Source: Butyricicoccus sp.
GTDB taxonomy: Bacteria > Bacillota > Clostridia > Oscillospirales > Butyricicoccaceae
Length of the DNA stretch: 21,969 nt
Assembly (NCBI GenBank): GCA_020025885.1
Contig: JAHHRJ010000039.1
Coordinates: 1 to 21,969, forward strand
Direction: 5' to 3'
The notes under the pieces were generated by a model that did no database searches, was not told the DNA's origin, and saw only the letters and a program-made list of their open reading frames with translations. This document shows, piece after piece, positions 7,392 through 14,608 of this stretch. Both the position numbers and the translations under genes were made by a program. Within the stretch, counting starts at the first letter, position 1. Each line of letters starts with the position of its first letter.

Positions 7392-8312
7392 TTAGCCCTC
7401 CTTGAGACCCAGTAGAGTCATAATCAACGCCATGCGCACATAAACACCGTTCTGTGCCTGCTCAAAATAAGCAGCACGTGGGTCATCATCTACGGTCAGC
7501 GCGATCTCATTGACACGCGGCAGAGGATGCAGCACTGCCATATCTTCCTTGGCAAGATTCATCTTTTCGCCAGTCAGAATATATGTATCCTTCAAACGAA
7601 TGTAATCTTCTTCGTTAAAGAAGCGCTCACGCTGTACGCGGGTCATATAGAGGATATCCAGCTGCGGCATTGCCTCTTCCAAGCTGGTCATCTCTACATA
7701 TTCAATGTTATTTGGCTTGAGGGCTTCAGTAATCACATAATCCGGCACGCGAAGCTCCTCTGGAGAAATCAGAACAAATCGGATGCCTTCATAACGAGAC
7801 AGGGACTTGATGAGTGAATGTACTGTACGTCCAAACTTCAGGTCGCCGCACAGACCAATGGTCATATGGTCGAGACGTCCCTTGCGGCGGTAGATGGTGA
7901 GCAGATCGGTCAGGGTCTGTGTTGGGTGCTGGTGACCGCCATCGCCTGCGTTGATGACCGGAATTGAGGAGTAGTGTGCAGCTCTGCGCGGTGCACCTTC
8001 TTTTGGATGGCGCATTGCAGCAATATCAGCGTAGCCAGAGATTACGCGAATGGTGTCAGCGACAGATTCACCCTTGGAAGCAGAGGAGGAGTCCGCACTC
8101 GAAAAGCCGAGGACGGAGCCGCCGAGGTTCAGCATAGCAGCCTCAAAGGAAAGGCGGGTACGGGTAGATGGCTCATAAAACAGGGTGGCGAGCTTTTTGT
8201 GGGCACATATCGACTGATATGCCTCCGGATTTGCGATAATGCGGTTTGCAAGGGAGAGCAGCTCTTGTGTCTCTTCCACCGTGAAGTCAAGTGGGTCAAT
8301 CAAGTGGCGCAT
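7392..8312 (-). CDS. pyrB: Aspartate carbamoyltransferase catalytic subunit PyrB
   Basis: This enzyme condenses carbamoyl phosphate and L-aspartate to carbamoyl-aspartate, the committed step of pyrimidine synthesis, in the cytosol. The 306-residue protein has the carbamoyl-phosphate loop STRTR (49-53), the S/K loop SSSASKGES (75-83), HPTQ (129-132) and a late HPLPR before NEI, all in the expected order. It starts at ATG 8312 with AGGAGG seven bases upstream and is followed at once by pyrI. No PyrR-type attenuator is seen in the leader. The most likely -10 (TATACT, minus strand, 8351-8356) directly abuts a MITE-like element, so any -35 contribution would come from inside that element; this promoter is weakly supported. 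Confidence 0.97.
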   Translation of the reverse strand: MRHLIDPLDFTVEETQELLSLANRIIANPEAYQSICAHKKLATLFYEPSTRTRLSFEAAMLNLGGSVLGFSSADSSSASKGESVADTIRVISGYADIAAMRHPKEGAPRRAAHYSSIPVINAGDGGHQHPTQTLTDLLTIYRRKGRLDHMTIGLCGDLKFGRTVHSLIKSLSRYEGIRFVLISPEELRVPDYVITEALKPNNIEYVEMTSLEEAMPQLDILYMTRVQRERFFNEEDYIRLKDTYILTGEKMNLAKEDMAVLHPLPRVNEIALTVDDDPRAAYFEQAQNGVYVRMALIMTLLGLKEG

Positions 8313-8357
8313 AATATCCTCCTAAAATAGTAATTTAATATGTTTGTGCAAGTATAA

Positions 8358-8489
8358 TTAGGAGCTATCTGAAAAGTCGAAATTCTGGTCTTTTTCTACA
8401 ATGGGCGGCATGTGCTGCGTTTTTTGCCTTGCATCTACGCACTTACTGCGAAAAATTCGTTAATTTCTTTGTTTCCAGATATGCCCTAA
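8358..8489. repeat. MITE-like interspersed repeat, copy 1 (132 bp)
   Basis: The stretch starts TTAGGAGCTATCTGAAAA and ends with the imperfect inverse TTTCCAGATATGCCCTAA, giving about 18-bp terminal inverted repeats with a TTA/TAA edge. Internally it shares long blocks with 17723-17888: TCTTTTTCTACA, CTGCGTTTTTTGCCTTG, CTGCGAAAAATYCGT and AATTTCT. It carries no coding capacity. Together the two copies look like a non-autonomous mobile element. Confidence 0.7.
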
Positions 8490-8592
8490 CAAGATGATAA
8501 AATAAGCAAAACAACTTAATCTAGCGTAGATTCCGAAAAAAGGTAAAATTTTTTTGCAGCTCTTGCTGCATAAAAATCTTTATAGAAAGGAT

Positions 8593-8617
8593 GGTAAAGG
8601 CGAAACGCGCCTTTACC
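8593..8617 (-). terminator. Stem-loop downstream of the YheO-type regulator gene
   Basis: A perfect 10-bp stem, GGTAAAGGCG with CGCCTTTACC around a 5-base loop, lies nine bases past the regulator stop. On the minus strand it is followed by a mixed pyrimidine stretch (ATCCTTTCT), not a clean U-run, so termination may be weak. Confidence 0.55.
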
Positions 8618-8625
8618 AAGCAAAT

Positions 8626-9264
8626 TTAGGATTCGGCATCAATATAACTGTAAAGTGTATACTTGGAAATTCCGTAATATTTCGAAATTTTATCGCCTGA
8701 TTTTGTGATTAGAAACGCACCAGCTTTGTTCAAAAACTGAATCGCGCGAATCTTATCCTCTTTGGTCATCAGCGCGACAGGTTTTCCAACGAGCTTGGTA
8801 GACTCTTCGATGAGTTCATCAAGCAGCTCATTCACGCTTTGCACGATGCGTTCCGGCTCCTTTTCCGTCGCTTCGGTCCCGGTGGAAAGAAGCGGCTTTA
8901 GGCTGCTGTCTAGCATCAAAAGTCCAGTGATATCAAAATTGATGGCAAGAATATAGCGAATATGACCCGTGTCATCGCGCAGATAGATAGACGAACTCTT
9001 TAAAATCTTTCCGTCTTTGGTGCGGGTAAGATACCCAAGGTGATCTTCCACAGAGTCTCCTTGTTTGAGTGCATCAAGAACGACATGAGAGGGACCATCT
9101 CCGCATTTTCTTCCAGTAACATGACCATTTTCAATGATGGCAATAGAGTGTTCAATATCGCTATCTGCAATAGAGTGCACAACAACTTCACAATTGGAAC
9201 CAAATTGCAAAGCCAGTCCATGTGCGATTTGTCGTAGTGCTTCAAGAGAGAGTTCATGCATCAT
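8626..9264 (-). CDS. YheO/DauR-type transcriptional regulator (PAS-like plus HTH)
   Basis: This protein of about 212 residues has two parts. The first is an N-terminal YheO-like PAS-fold sensor (FGSNCEVVVHSI, IENGHVTGRKCGDG, then SSSIYLRDDTGHIRYILAINFD). The second is a C-terminal helix-turn-helix (MTKEDKIRAIQFLNKAGAFLI through ISKYYGISKYTLYSYID) of the DauR/HTH_22 kind. The frame can begin at a TTG at 9288, but ATG 9264 with GGAGG ten bases upstream is the better start. It is transcribed divergently from dpaL-ygeY-ygeW-arcC across a 382-bp AT-rich gap, which points to local control of that operon. Known relatives regulate amino-acid catabolism (DauR, D-arginine). The ligand here is unknown; a purine-derived or diamino acid is a guess. 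Confidence 0.88.
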   Translation of the reverse strand: MMHELSLEALRQIAHGLALQFGSNCEVVVHSIADSDIEHSIAIIENGHVTGRKCGDGPSHVVLDALKQGDSVEDHLGYLTRTKDGKILKSSSIYLRDDTGHIRYILAINFDITGLLMLDSSLKPLLSTGTEATEKEPERIVQSVNELLDELIEESTKLVGKPVALMTKEDKIRAIQFLNKAGAFLITKSGDKISKYYGISKYTLYSYIDAES

Positions 9265-9318
9265 GAGAAAACAGCCTCCACCTTTCAAACTTTTTCAACA
9301 CGCAGATGATTTTTCATT

Positions 9319-9330
9319 AGTATAGCATAC
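9319..9330 (-). promoter_or_regulatory. Extended -10 promoter of the YheO-type regulator gene
   Basis: On the minus strand TGCTATACT is an extended -10 element (TG-N-TATACT) about 55 bases upstream of the chosen ATG. The -35 region is weak (TGGCTT), as is common with extended -10 promoters. The flanking gap 9265-9646 is very AT-rich with several A/T runs and no credible gene. Confidence 0.5.
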
Positions 9331-9557
9331 ATGGAAAAGAAAAGCCATAAAAATTTTCAGGGAAAAAAATTTTTTGGTATTTTAGAGATTGTTTATCTCA
9401 TGCATATTTATGGAAGGTGCAAAAATGAGTTTGAAAGCAAAGTGGACAACTCGGGAATAATAGATAAAAATCAGAAGAAAAAGACAACCTGTTCAAAGTG
9501 CACAAAAAAATTGCTCAAAAATTTTTATAAAACCAAAAAAATTTTAAGGAAAGCCCA

Positions 9558-9586
9558 TTGACTTTTGCGTGCAGGATGATTAAGAT
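9558..9586 (+). promoter_or_regulatory. Promoter of the dpaL-ygeY-ygeW-arcC operon
   Basis: TTGACT (9558-9563) and TAAGAT (9581-9586) are separated by 17 bp, about 55 bases before the dpaL start. No regulator dyad is obvious next to it. Binding sites for the divergent regulator probably lie in the AT-rich stretch upstream. Confidence 0.65.
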
Positions 9587-9646
9587 GGAGATAGTAAGAG
9601 CACACAAAACACAAACAAATTTGGGAATATATGGAAGGTTGAATTT

Positions 9647-10861
9647 GTGATGGAGCAGATTAAATGGGTCGGCAACCATATGCCAAAAACCGATGACAAG
9701 CAGCTCGCTGTGATGCATCTCGATGAGGTTGCAAAGGCACGTGCATTCCACAAAAGCTTTCCGCAGTATGCGGTAACGCCGCTGGCAAACCTGTCTGGAA
9801 TGGCAAAGCATTTGGGACTTCATGGAATGTTTGTCAAGGATGAAAGCTATCGCTTTGGTCTGAATGCATTTAAGGTGCTTGGTGGTTCCTTTGCAATGGC
9901 GCGCTATATCGCGGAAGAACTGGGACGCGATGTATCAGAAATGACTTACGACTATTTGACCAGTCAGAAGCTCAAAGACGAGTTCGGTCAGGCAACCTTC
10001 TTTACCGCAACAGATGGCAACCATGGACGCGGCGTTGCCTGGGCTGCAAATAAGCTCGGTCAGAAATCGGTTGTGCTGATGCCAAAGGGCAGTGTACAGT
10101 CTCGCTTCGATAACATTGCCAAAGAAGGCGCAAAGGTCACCATCGAAGAAGTCAACTATGACGAGTGCGTCCGCCGCGCGAACGCTTTGGCAGAGAAGAC
10201 AGAGCATGGCGTAATGGTACAGGATACTGCATGGGATGGCTATGAAAAGATTCCGGCATGGATCATGCAGGGCTACGGTACCATGGCTTGTGAGGCAGGC
10301 GAACAGCTTATACAAGCAGGTGTGGATCGTCCAACCCATGTATTTGTGCAGGCAGGCGTTGGGTCGCTGGCTGGTGCGGTTGTTGGATACTTTGCAAATC
10401 GTTATGCAGACAACCCGCCGAAGTTTATCGTAATGGAAGCACAGGCTGCCGATTGTCTCTATCAGGGCGCAAAGGCAGCAGATGGTGAGATCCGCTTCGT
10501 AGAGGGTGACCTGCAAACCATTATGGCAGGGCTTGCCTGTGGCGAACCAAACACTATTTCTTGGGATATTTTGAAAAATCATACTTCCTACTTTGTATCT
10601 TGCCCAGATTGGGTTTCTGCAAAGGGAATGCGTATGCTGGGCGCACCAGTCAAGGGCGATCCGCAGGTTGTCTCTGGTGAGTCTGGTGCGGTTGGCATGG
10701 GTCTCATTGCAACCTTAATGCAGTCCGAAGCATATGCAGACCTCAAAAAGGAAATCGGTCTGGACGAAAATAGCACGGTTTTGATGTTCTCCACGGAGGG
10801 CGATACCGACCCAGAGAACTATCAGAAAATCGTATGGAATGGCGCACACGCAATCGAATGA
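9647..10861 (+). CDS. dpaL: Diaminopropionate ammonia-lyase
   Basis: This PLP enzyme (DpaL, also called YgeX) converts 2,3-diaminopropionate to pyruvate and two ammonia. The 404-residue sequence has the fold-type-II PLP lysine K76 in RFGLNAFKVLGG and the catalytic Asp D123 in TATDGNHGRGVAWAA, matching K77 and D120 of the E. coli enzyme, and SGESGAVG near the C-terminus for phosphate binding. The frame opens at GTG 9647 with an immediate ATG at 9650. GGAAGG lies 8 and 11 bases upstream respectively, so either may be used. It is first in an operon with ygeY (34-base gap), ygeW and a carbamate kinase gene. In E. coli and gut anaerobes this set belongs to clusters linked to uric acid/purine degradation. 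Confidence 0.95.
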   Translation: MMEQIKWVGNHMPKTDDKQLAVMHLDEVAKARAFHKSFPQYAVTPLANLSGMAKHLGLHGMFVKDESYRFGLNAFKVLGGSFAMARYIAEELGRDVSEMTYDYLTSQKLKDEFGQATFFTATDGNHGRGVAWAANKLGQKSVVLMPKGSVQSRFDNIAKEGAKVTIEEVNYDECVRRANALAEKTEHGVMVQDTAWDGYEKIPAWIMQGYGTMACEAGEQLIQAGVDRPTHVFVQAGVGSLAGAVVGYFANRYADNPPKFIVMEAQAADCLYQGAKAADGEIRFVEGDLQTIMAGLACGEPNTISWDILKNHTSYFVSCPDWVSAKGMRMLGAPVKGDPQVVSGESGAVGMGLIATLMQSEAYADLKKEIGLDENSTVLMFSTEGDTDPENYQKIVWNGAHAIE

Positions 10862-10895
10862 GAATTGACAGAAGAAATATAGGGAGGCTATCAAG

Positions 10896-12206
10896 ATGGA
10901 TTTTCAGGCAATTAAGACAGCAGCAGAGGGATATCGTGCCGACATGACCAAGTTCCTGCGTGACTTGGTAAAGTTCCCAGGTGAATCCAGCGGTGAAAAA
11001 GAGCACATCATGCGCATCAAGGAAGAAATGGAAAAGGTCGGCTTTGATAAGGTGGAGATCGACCCAATGGGCAATATTCTTGGTTACATGGGACACGGCG
11101 AGACCCTCATCGGTTTTGATGCACATATTGATACCGTAGGTATCGGTAACCGCGCAAACTGGGAGTTTGACCCGTATGATGGTTTTGAGTCCGAGGATGA
11201 GATCGGTGGACGTGGTACATCTGACCAGATGGGTGGCATCGTTTCCGCTGTATACGGCGCAAAGATCATGAAAGATCAGGGTCTGCTGTCCGATAAGTAC
11301 ACTGTACTGGTTACTGGTACGGTACAGGAAGAAGACTGCGACGGTCTGTGCTGGGAGTACATTGTTAAGGAAGACAAGGTAAAGCCTGCATTTGTTGTTT
11401 CCACAGAGCCAACCGACGGCGGTATCTATCGCGGTCAGCGCGGACGTATGGAAATCCGCATTGACGTAAAGGGCGTATCCTGCCACGGTTCCGCTCCAGA
11501 GCGCGGCGACAATGCAATCTATAAGATGGCAGACATTTTGCAGGAAGTTCGCGCACTCAATGAGAACGATGCAGAAGATGGCACTGAGATCAAGGGCCTT
11601 GTGAAGATGCTGGATGAAAAGTACAACAAGGAGTGGAAGGAAGCTCGTTTCCTTGGTCGTGGTACTGTTACCACTTCGGAAATTTTTTTCACTTCGCCAA
11701 GCCGCTGTGCAGTTGCAGACTCCTGTGCTGTTTCCCTTGACCGCCGCATGACAGCTGGTGAGACTTGGGAGAGCTGCCTCGATGAGATCCGTGCACTGCC
11801 CTCTGTACAGAAGTATGGAGATGATGTAAAGGTATCCATGTATCAGTACGAGCGTCCGTCTTGGACTGGATGTGTTTACCCGATCGAGTGCTACTTCCCA
11901 ACGTGGGTCATTCCGGAGGATCACAAGGTGACCACTGCACTGCATGAAGCATATGTGGGTCTGTATGGTGACAATCGTATTGGCAGCAGCGAGACCGAAG
12001 AAATGCGCCGTGCACGCCCACTGGTAGACAAGTGGACCTTCTCCACCAATGGCGTTTCCATCATGGGCCGCAATGGTATCCCATGCATCGGTTTTGGTCC
12101 TGGTGCAGAAGCACAGGCACATGCACCAAATGAGAAGACATGGAAGCAGGATCTGGTTGTTTGCGCAGCAGTTTATGCAGCACTGCCAACCCTGTATACC
12201 AAGTAA
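10896..12206 (+). CDS. ygeY: YgeY-family M20 metallohydrolase (selenium metabolism/purine-degradation linked)
   Basis: This 436-residue M20-type zinc amidohydrolase belongs to the YgeY subgroup. Metal-site residues are visible: H77 and D79 in GFDAHIDTVG, bridging D110 in RGTSDQMGG, catalytic E145-E146 in VQEEDCDG, and E171 in STEPTDGG. A C-terminal His lies in AEAQAHAPNEKT, and H197 falls in the lid/dimerisation domain. GGGAGG precedes the ATG. Next to DpaL and the YgeW carbamoyltransferase, its likely substrate is a ureido or acyl derivative of diaminopropionate formed when the purine ring is opened. That substrate is inference from context, as is the link to selenium-dependent hydroxylases, none of which is encoded in this window. 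Confidence 0.93.
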   Translation: MDFQAIKTAAEGYRADMTKFLRDLVKFPGESSGEKEHIMRIKEEMEKVGFDKVEIDPMGNILGYMGHGETLIGFDAHIDTVGIGNRANWEFDPYDGFESEDEIGGRGTSDQMGGIVSAVYGAKIMKDQGLLSDKYTVLVTGTVQEEDCDGLCWEYIVKEDKVKPAFVVSTEPTDGGIYRGQRGRMEIRIDVKGVSCHGSAPERGDNAIYKMADILQEVRALNENDAEDGTEIKGLVKMLDEKYNKEWKEARFLGRGTVTTSEIFFTSPSRCAVADSCAVSLDRRMTAGETWESCLDEIRALPSVQKYGDDVKVSMYQYERPSWTGCVYPIECYFPTWVIPEDHKVTTALHEAYVGLYGDNRIGSSETEEMRRARPLVDKWTFSTNGVSIMGRNGIPCIGFGPGAEAQAHAPNEKTWKQDLVVCAAVYAALPTLYTK

Positions 12207-12241
12207 TAGAGAACGAAAAGAAGCAAAGGAGTATTGAAATT

Positions 12242-13447
12242 ATGGACGCAACACTTAAGAAATATATTGATAAGCTCAACGCCCTGAACTTTAAGGAAAT
12301 GTACGAAAATGACTTTTTCCTGACTTGGGAAAAGACAGACGACGAGATTGAGGCGGTATTCACTGTTGCAGATGCACTGCGCTACATGCGTGAAAACAAC
12401 ATCTCCACTAAGATCTTTGAGTCCGGTCTGGGCATCAGCCTGTTCCGCGACAACTCCACGCGTACTCGTTTCTCTTTTGCTTCCGCATGTAATCTGCTCG
12501 GTCTGGAAGTTCAGGATCTGGATGAGGGCAAGAGCCAGATTGCACACGGTGAGACTGTGCGTGAGACTGCAAACATGATTTCTTTCATGGCAGACGTTAT
12601 CGGTATTCGTGACGATATGTACATCGGCAAGGGCAACACCTATATGCATGAGGTATCCAAGGCCGTACGCGAAGGACATAAGGACGGCGTGCTGGAGCAG
12701 GCTCCAACCCTTGTAAACCTCCAGTGTGATATTGATCACCCGACGCAGTGTATGGCAGATATGCTCCATATCATCCATCACTTTGGCGGCGTAGAGAACC
12801 TCAAGGGCAAGAAGGTTGCAATGACTTGGGCTTACTCTCCCTCTTATGGCAAGCCGCTGTCCGTTCCACAGGGCGTAATCGGTCTGATGACTCGTTTCGG
12901 CATGGATATTGTGCTGGCTCATCCAGAAGGCTACGAAGTAATGCCAGAAGTGGAAGAAGTGGCAAAGAAGAATGCAGCTGCAACCGGCGGTACATTCACC
13001 AAAACCAACTCTATGGCTGAGGCATTCCAAGACGCTGATATCGTATATCCGAAGTCTTGGGCTCCGTTTGCAGCAATGGAAAAGCGCACAGATCTGTATG
13101 CAGCAGGCGATGCCAACGGCATCAAGGCACTGGAAAAGGAACTGCTGGAACAGAATGCAGAGCACATGGATTGGTGCTGCACAGAGGAACTGATGAAGAC
13201 CACCAAGAACGGTGAGGCACTGTACCTGCACTGCCTGCCGGCGGATATTAATGATGTTTCCTGTGAGCATGGTGAAGTAGAAGCATCTGTATTCGATCGC
13301 TACCGTGTTCCGCTTTACAAGGAAGCTTCCTACAAGCCGTACATCATTGCGGCTATGATCTTCCTTGCAAAGTGCAAGGATCCACAGGAGATGCTCAAGA
13401 AACTGTATAAGCGTGATGCAGAGCGTCAGATGAAGACAGAGGAATAA
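12242..13447 (+). CDS. ygeW: YgeW-type carbamoyltransferase (probable ureidopropionate-type)
   Basis: This 401-residue member of the aspartate/ornithine carbamoyltransferase family has STRTR (72-76) in LFRDNSTRTRFSFASA, HPTQ (166-169), and HCLPADI near residue 348 where the OTCases have HCLP. Overall it matches YgeW, which is longer than PyrB (306) or ArgF and does not act on ornithine or aspartate in E. coli. In the purine pathway it is thought to run catabolically, phosphorolysing a ureido group of a 2,3-diureidopropionate-like compound to carbamoyl phosphate. The frame is open from 12140 inside ygeY, but ATG 12242 with AAAGGAG ten bases upstream and 35 bases after ygeY is the sensible start. 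It feeds the carbamate kinase encoded next. Confidence 0.93.
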   Translation: MDATLKKYIDKLNALNFKEMYENDFFLTWEKTDDEIEAVFTVADALRYMRENNISTKIFESGLGISLFRDNSTRTRFSFASACNLLGLEVQDLDEGKSQIAHGETVRETANMISFMADVIGIRDDMYIGKGNTYMHEVSKAVREGHKDGVLEQAPTLVNLQCDIDHPTQCMADMLHIIHHFGGVENLKGKKVAMTWAYSPSYGKPLSVPQGVIGLMTRFGMDIVLAHPEGYEVMPEVEEVAKKNAAATGGTFTKTNSMAEAFQDADIVYPKSWAPFAAMEKRTDLYAAGDANGIKALEKELLEQNAEHMDWCCTEELMKTTKNGEALYLHCLPADINDVSCEHGEVEASVFDRYRVPLYKEASYKPYIIAAMIFLAKCKDPQEMLKKLYKRDAERQMKTEE

Positions 13448-13464
13448 TTCAACGATAACTGAAT

Positions 13465-13486
13465 GGCGGGGCTCAAAAACCCCGCC
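13465..13486 (+). terminator. GC-rich stem-loop between ygeW and arcC
   Basis: A perfect 7-bp stem, GGCGGGG with CCCCGCC around an 8-base A-rich loop, lies in the 72-base gap and is followed by GTTCTACATTTTA, not a clean T-run. It could be a partial terminator or an mRNA-stabilising hairpin that sets the ratio of ygeW to arcC. Confidence 0.5.
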
Positions 13487-13519
13487 GTTCTACATTTTAC
13501 ATAGAAAGAAGAGAAAATT

Positions 13520-14461
13520 ATGGGCAAGAGAATCGTAATTGCATTGGGTGGCAATGCACTGGGAAATACATTAAGCGAGCAGATGGCAGCTGTAAAGCAC
13601 ACCGCAAAAGCCATCGTGGATCTGATCGAGCAGGGACATGAAGTCATTATCTCACATGGCAATGGTCCACAGGTTGGTATGATTCATCATGCAATGAACG
13701 AACTGACGAGCGTGGTAGAGCAGGACTTCCCAATTCTGCCAATGTCTGTCTGTGTTGCAATGAGTCAGAGCTATATTGGATATGACTTACAGAATGCACT
13801 ACGTGAAGAATTGCTAGAGCGCGGTATTCCTAAGCCGTGTGCGACTGTAATCACGCAGGTCGTTGTAGACCCGGAAGATCCGGCATTCAAGAATCCGACC
13901 AAGCCGATCGGTCGATTTATGACCAAGGAAGAGGCAGAGAAGCTGCGCGACGACAAGGGATACGAGATCATGGAGGATGCTGGACGTGGTTGGCGTCGTG
14001 TGGTTGCAAGCCCAAAGCCGCGTGATATCGTGGAAATCTCCACCGTGCGCGCACTGTTCCAGGCAGGTCAGGTTGTCATTGCTGGCGGCGGCGGTGGTAT
14101 TCCGGTCATTCGTCAGGGTAATCACCTCAAGGGTGCAAGTGCGGTGATTGATAAGGACTTTGCAAGCTGCCTGATTGCACAGCAGGTGGATGCAGATATG
14201 CTGATTATCCTGACTGCGGTAGAAAAGTGTGCGATCAATTTCGGAAAGCCAGATCAGAAGTGGTTGGATACCATTTCCACAGACGAAGCAAGAAAGTATT
14301 GCAACGAAGGTCAGTTTGCACCTGGTTCCATGCTGCCTAAGGTAGAGGCTGCAATCAAGTTTGCAGATTCTGCACCAGGACGCAAGGCTCTAATCACTTT
14401 GCTGGAAAAGGCAAAGGATGGTATTGAGGGCAAGACAGGTACGGTCATCACGCACGAATAA
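13520..14461 (+). CDS. arcC: Carbamate kinase
   Basis: This enzyme transfers the phosphate of carbamoyl phosphate to ADP, giving ATP, CO2 and NH3. The 313-residue protein has the amino-acid-kinase fold signatures in order: IALGGNALG (residues 6-14), SHGNGPQVG, the PTKPIGRFM lid segment, VIAGGGGGIPVI, ASAVIDKDFAS, LTAVEKCAINFG, and FAPGSMLPKVEAA near the C-terminus. Length is standard (about 310). The Shine-Dalgarno is weak (AGAAGAG), and the gene follows the stem-loop after ygeW. It is the energy-conserving last step of the operon: carbamoyl phosphate from YgeW would be spent here. The orthologue beside E. coli ygeW is yqeA. A strong terminator ends the unit. Confidence 0.95.
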   Translation: MGKRIVIALGGNALGNTLSEQMAAVKHTAKAIVDLIEQGHEVIISHGNGPQVGMIHHAMNELTSVVEQDFPILPMSVCVAMSQSYIGYDLQNALREELLERGIPKPCATVITQVVVDPEDPAFKNPTKPIGRFMTKEEAEKLRDDKGYEIMEDAGRGWRRVVASPKPRDIVEISTVRALFQAGQVVIAGGGGGIPVIRQGNHLKGASAVIDKDFASCLIAQQVDADMLIILTAVEKCAINFGKPDQKWLDTISTDEARKYCNEGQFAPGSMLPKVEAAIKFADSAPGRKALITLLEKAKDGIEGKTGTVITHE

Positions 14462-14478
14462 TCGGATATTTTTCTTTT

Positions 14479-14512
14479 CGCTCGGTTGCTGATGCAGCCG
14501 AGCGATTTTTTA
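14479..14512 (+). terminator. Intrinsic terminator after arcC
   Basis: CGCTCGG-T-TGC pairs with GCA-G-CCGAGCG around TGAT and is followed by ATTTTTTAT. It lies 17 bases past the carbamate kinase stop. Confidence 0.9.
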
Positions 14513-14564
14513 TAGATAGGCAAATATGAGTTTGAAAGCGGGCAAAATCCAATCCGACAAGCTG

Positions 14565-14594
14565 AAACCACCAGTTCAACTGGTGGTTTTGATT
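14565..14594. repeat. Palindromic terminator repeat, copy 1
   Basis: AAACCACCAGTT-C-AACTGGTGGTTT is a perfect 12+1+12 palindrome with TTTTGATTTAT on the plus side. It lies 14 bases past the stop of the convergent TPR-SUFU gene (minus strand) and after the arcC terminator. An almost identical copy is at 16875-16904 in the same kind of convergent gap. It probably terminates transcription from both sides. Confidence 0.8.
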
Positions 14595-14608
14595 TATGTG
14601 TGTAAAAA

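Noticed and set aside
9331..9561. 76-codon Lys/Asn-rich plus-strand frame
   Set aside because: The composition is that expected of the AT-rich promoter gap between divergent genes, and it has no ribosome binding site.
10743..12122. 459-codon open frame on the minus strand
   Set aside because: It lies antisense to dpaL and ygeY, whose catalytic motifs are intact. It is Cys/His/Thr-rich with no recognisable motif and no ribosome binding site, so it is a codon-bias shadow.
12173..13270. 365-codon open frame on the minus strand
   Set aside because: It is antisense to ygeW, has no motif, and is in the same shadow frame type as the one over ygeY.
9425..14539. Shared 14-mer ATGAGTTTGAAAGC at 9425 and 14526
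   Set aside because: A single 14-base match in a 22-kb window is within chance expectation, and the flanks do not align.
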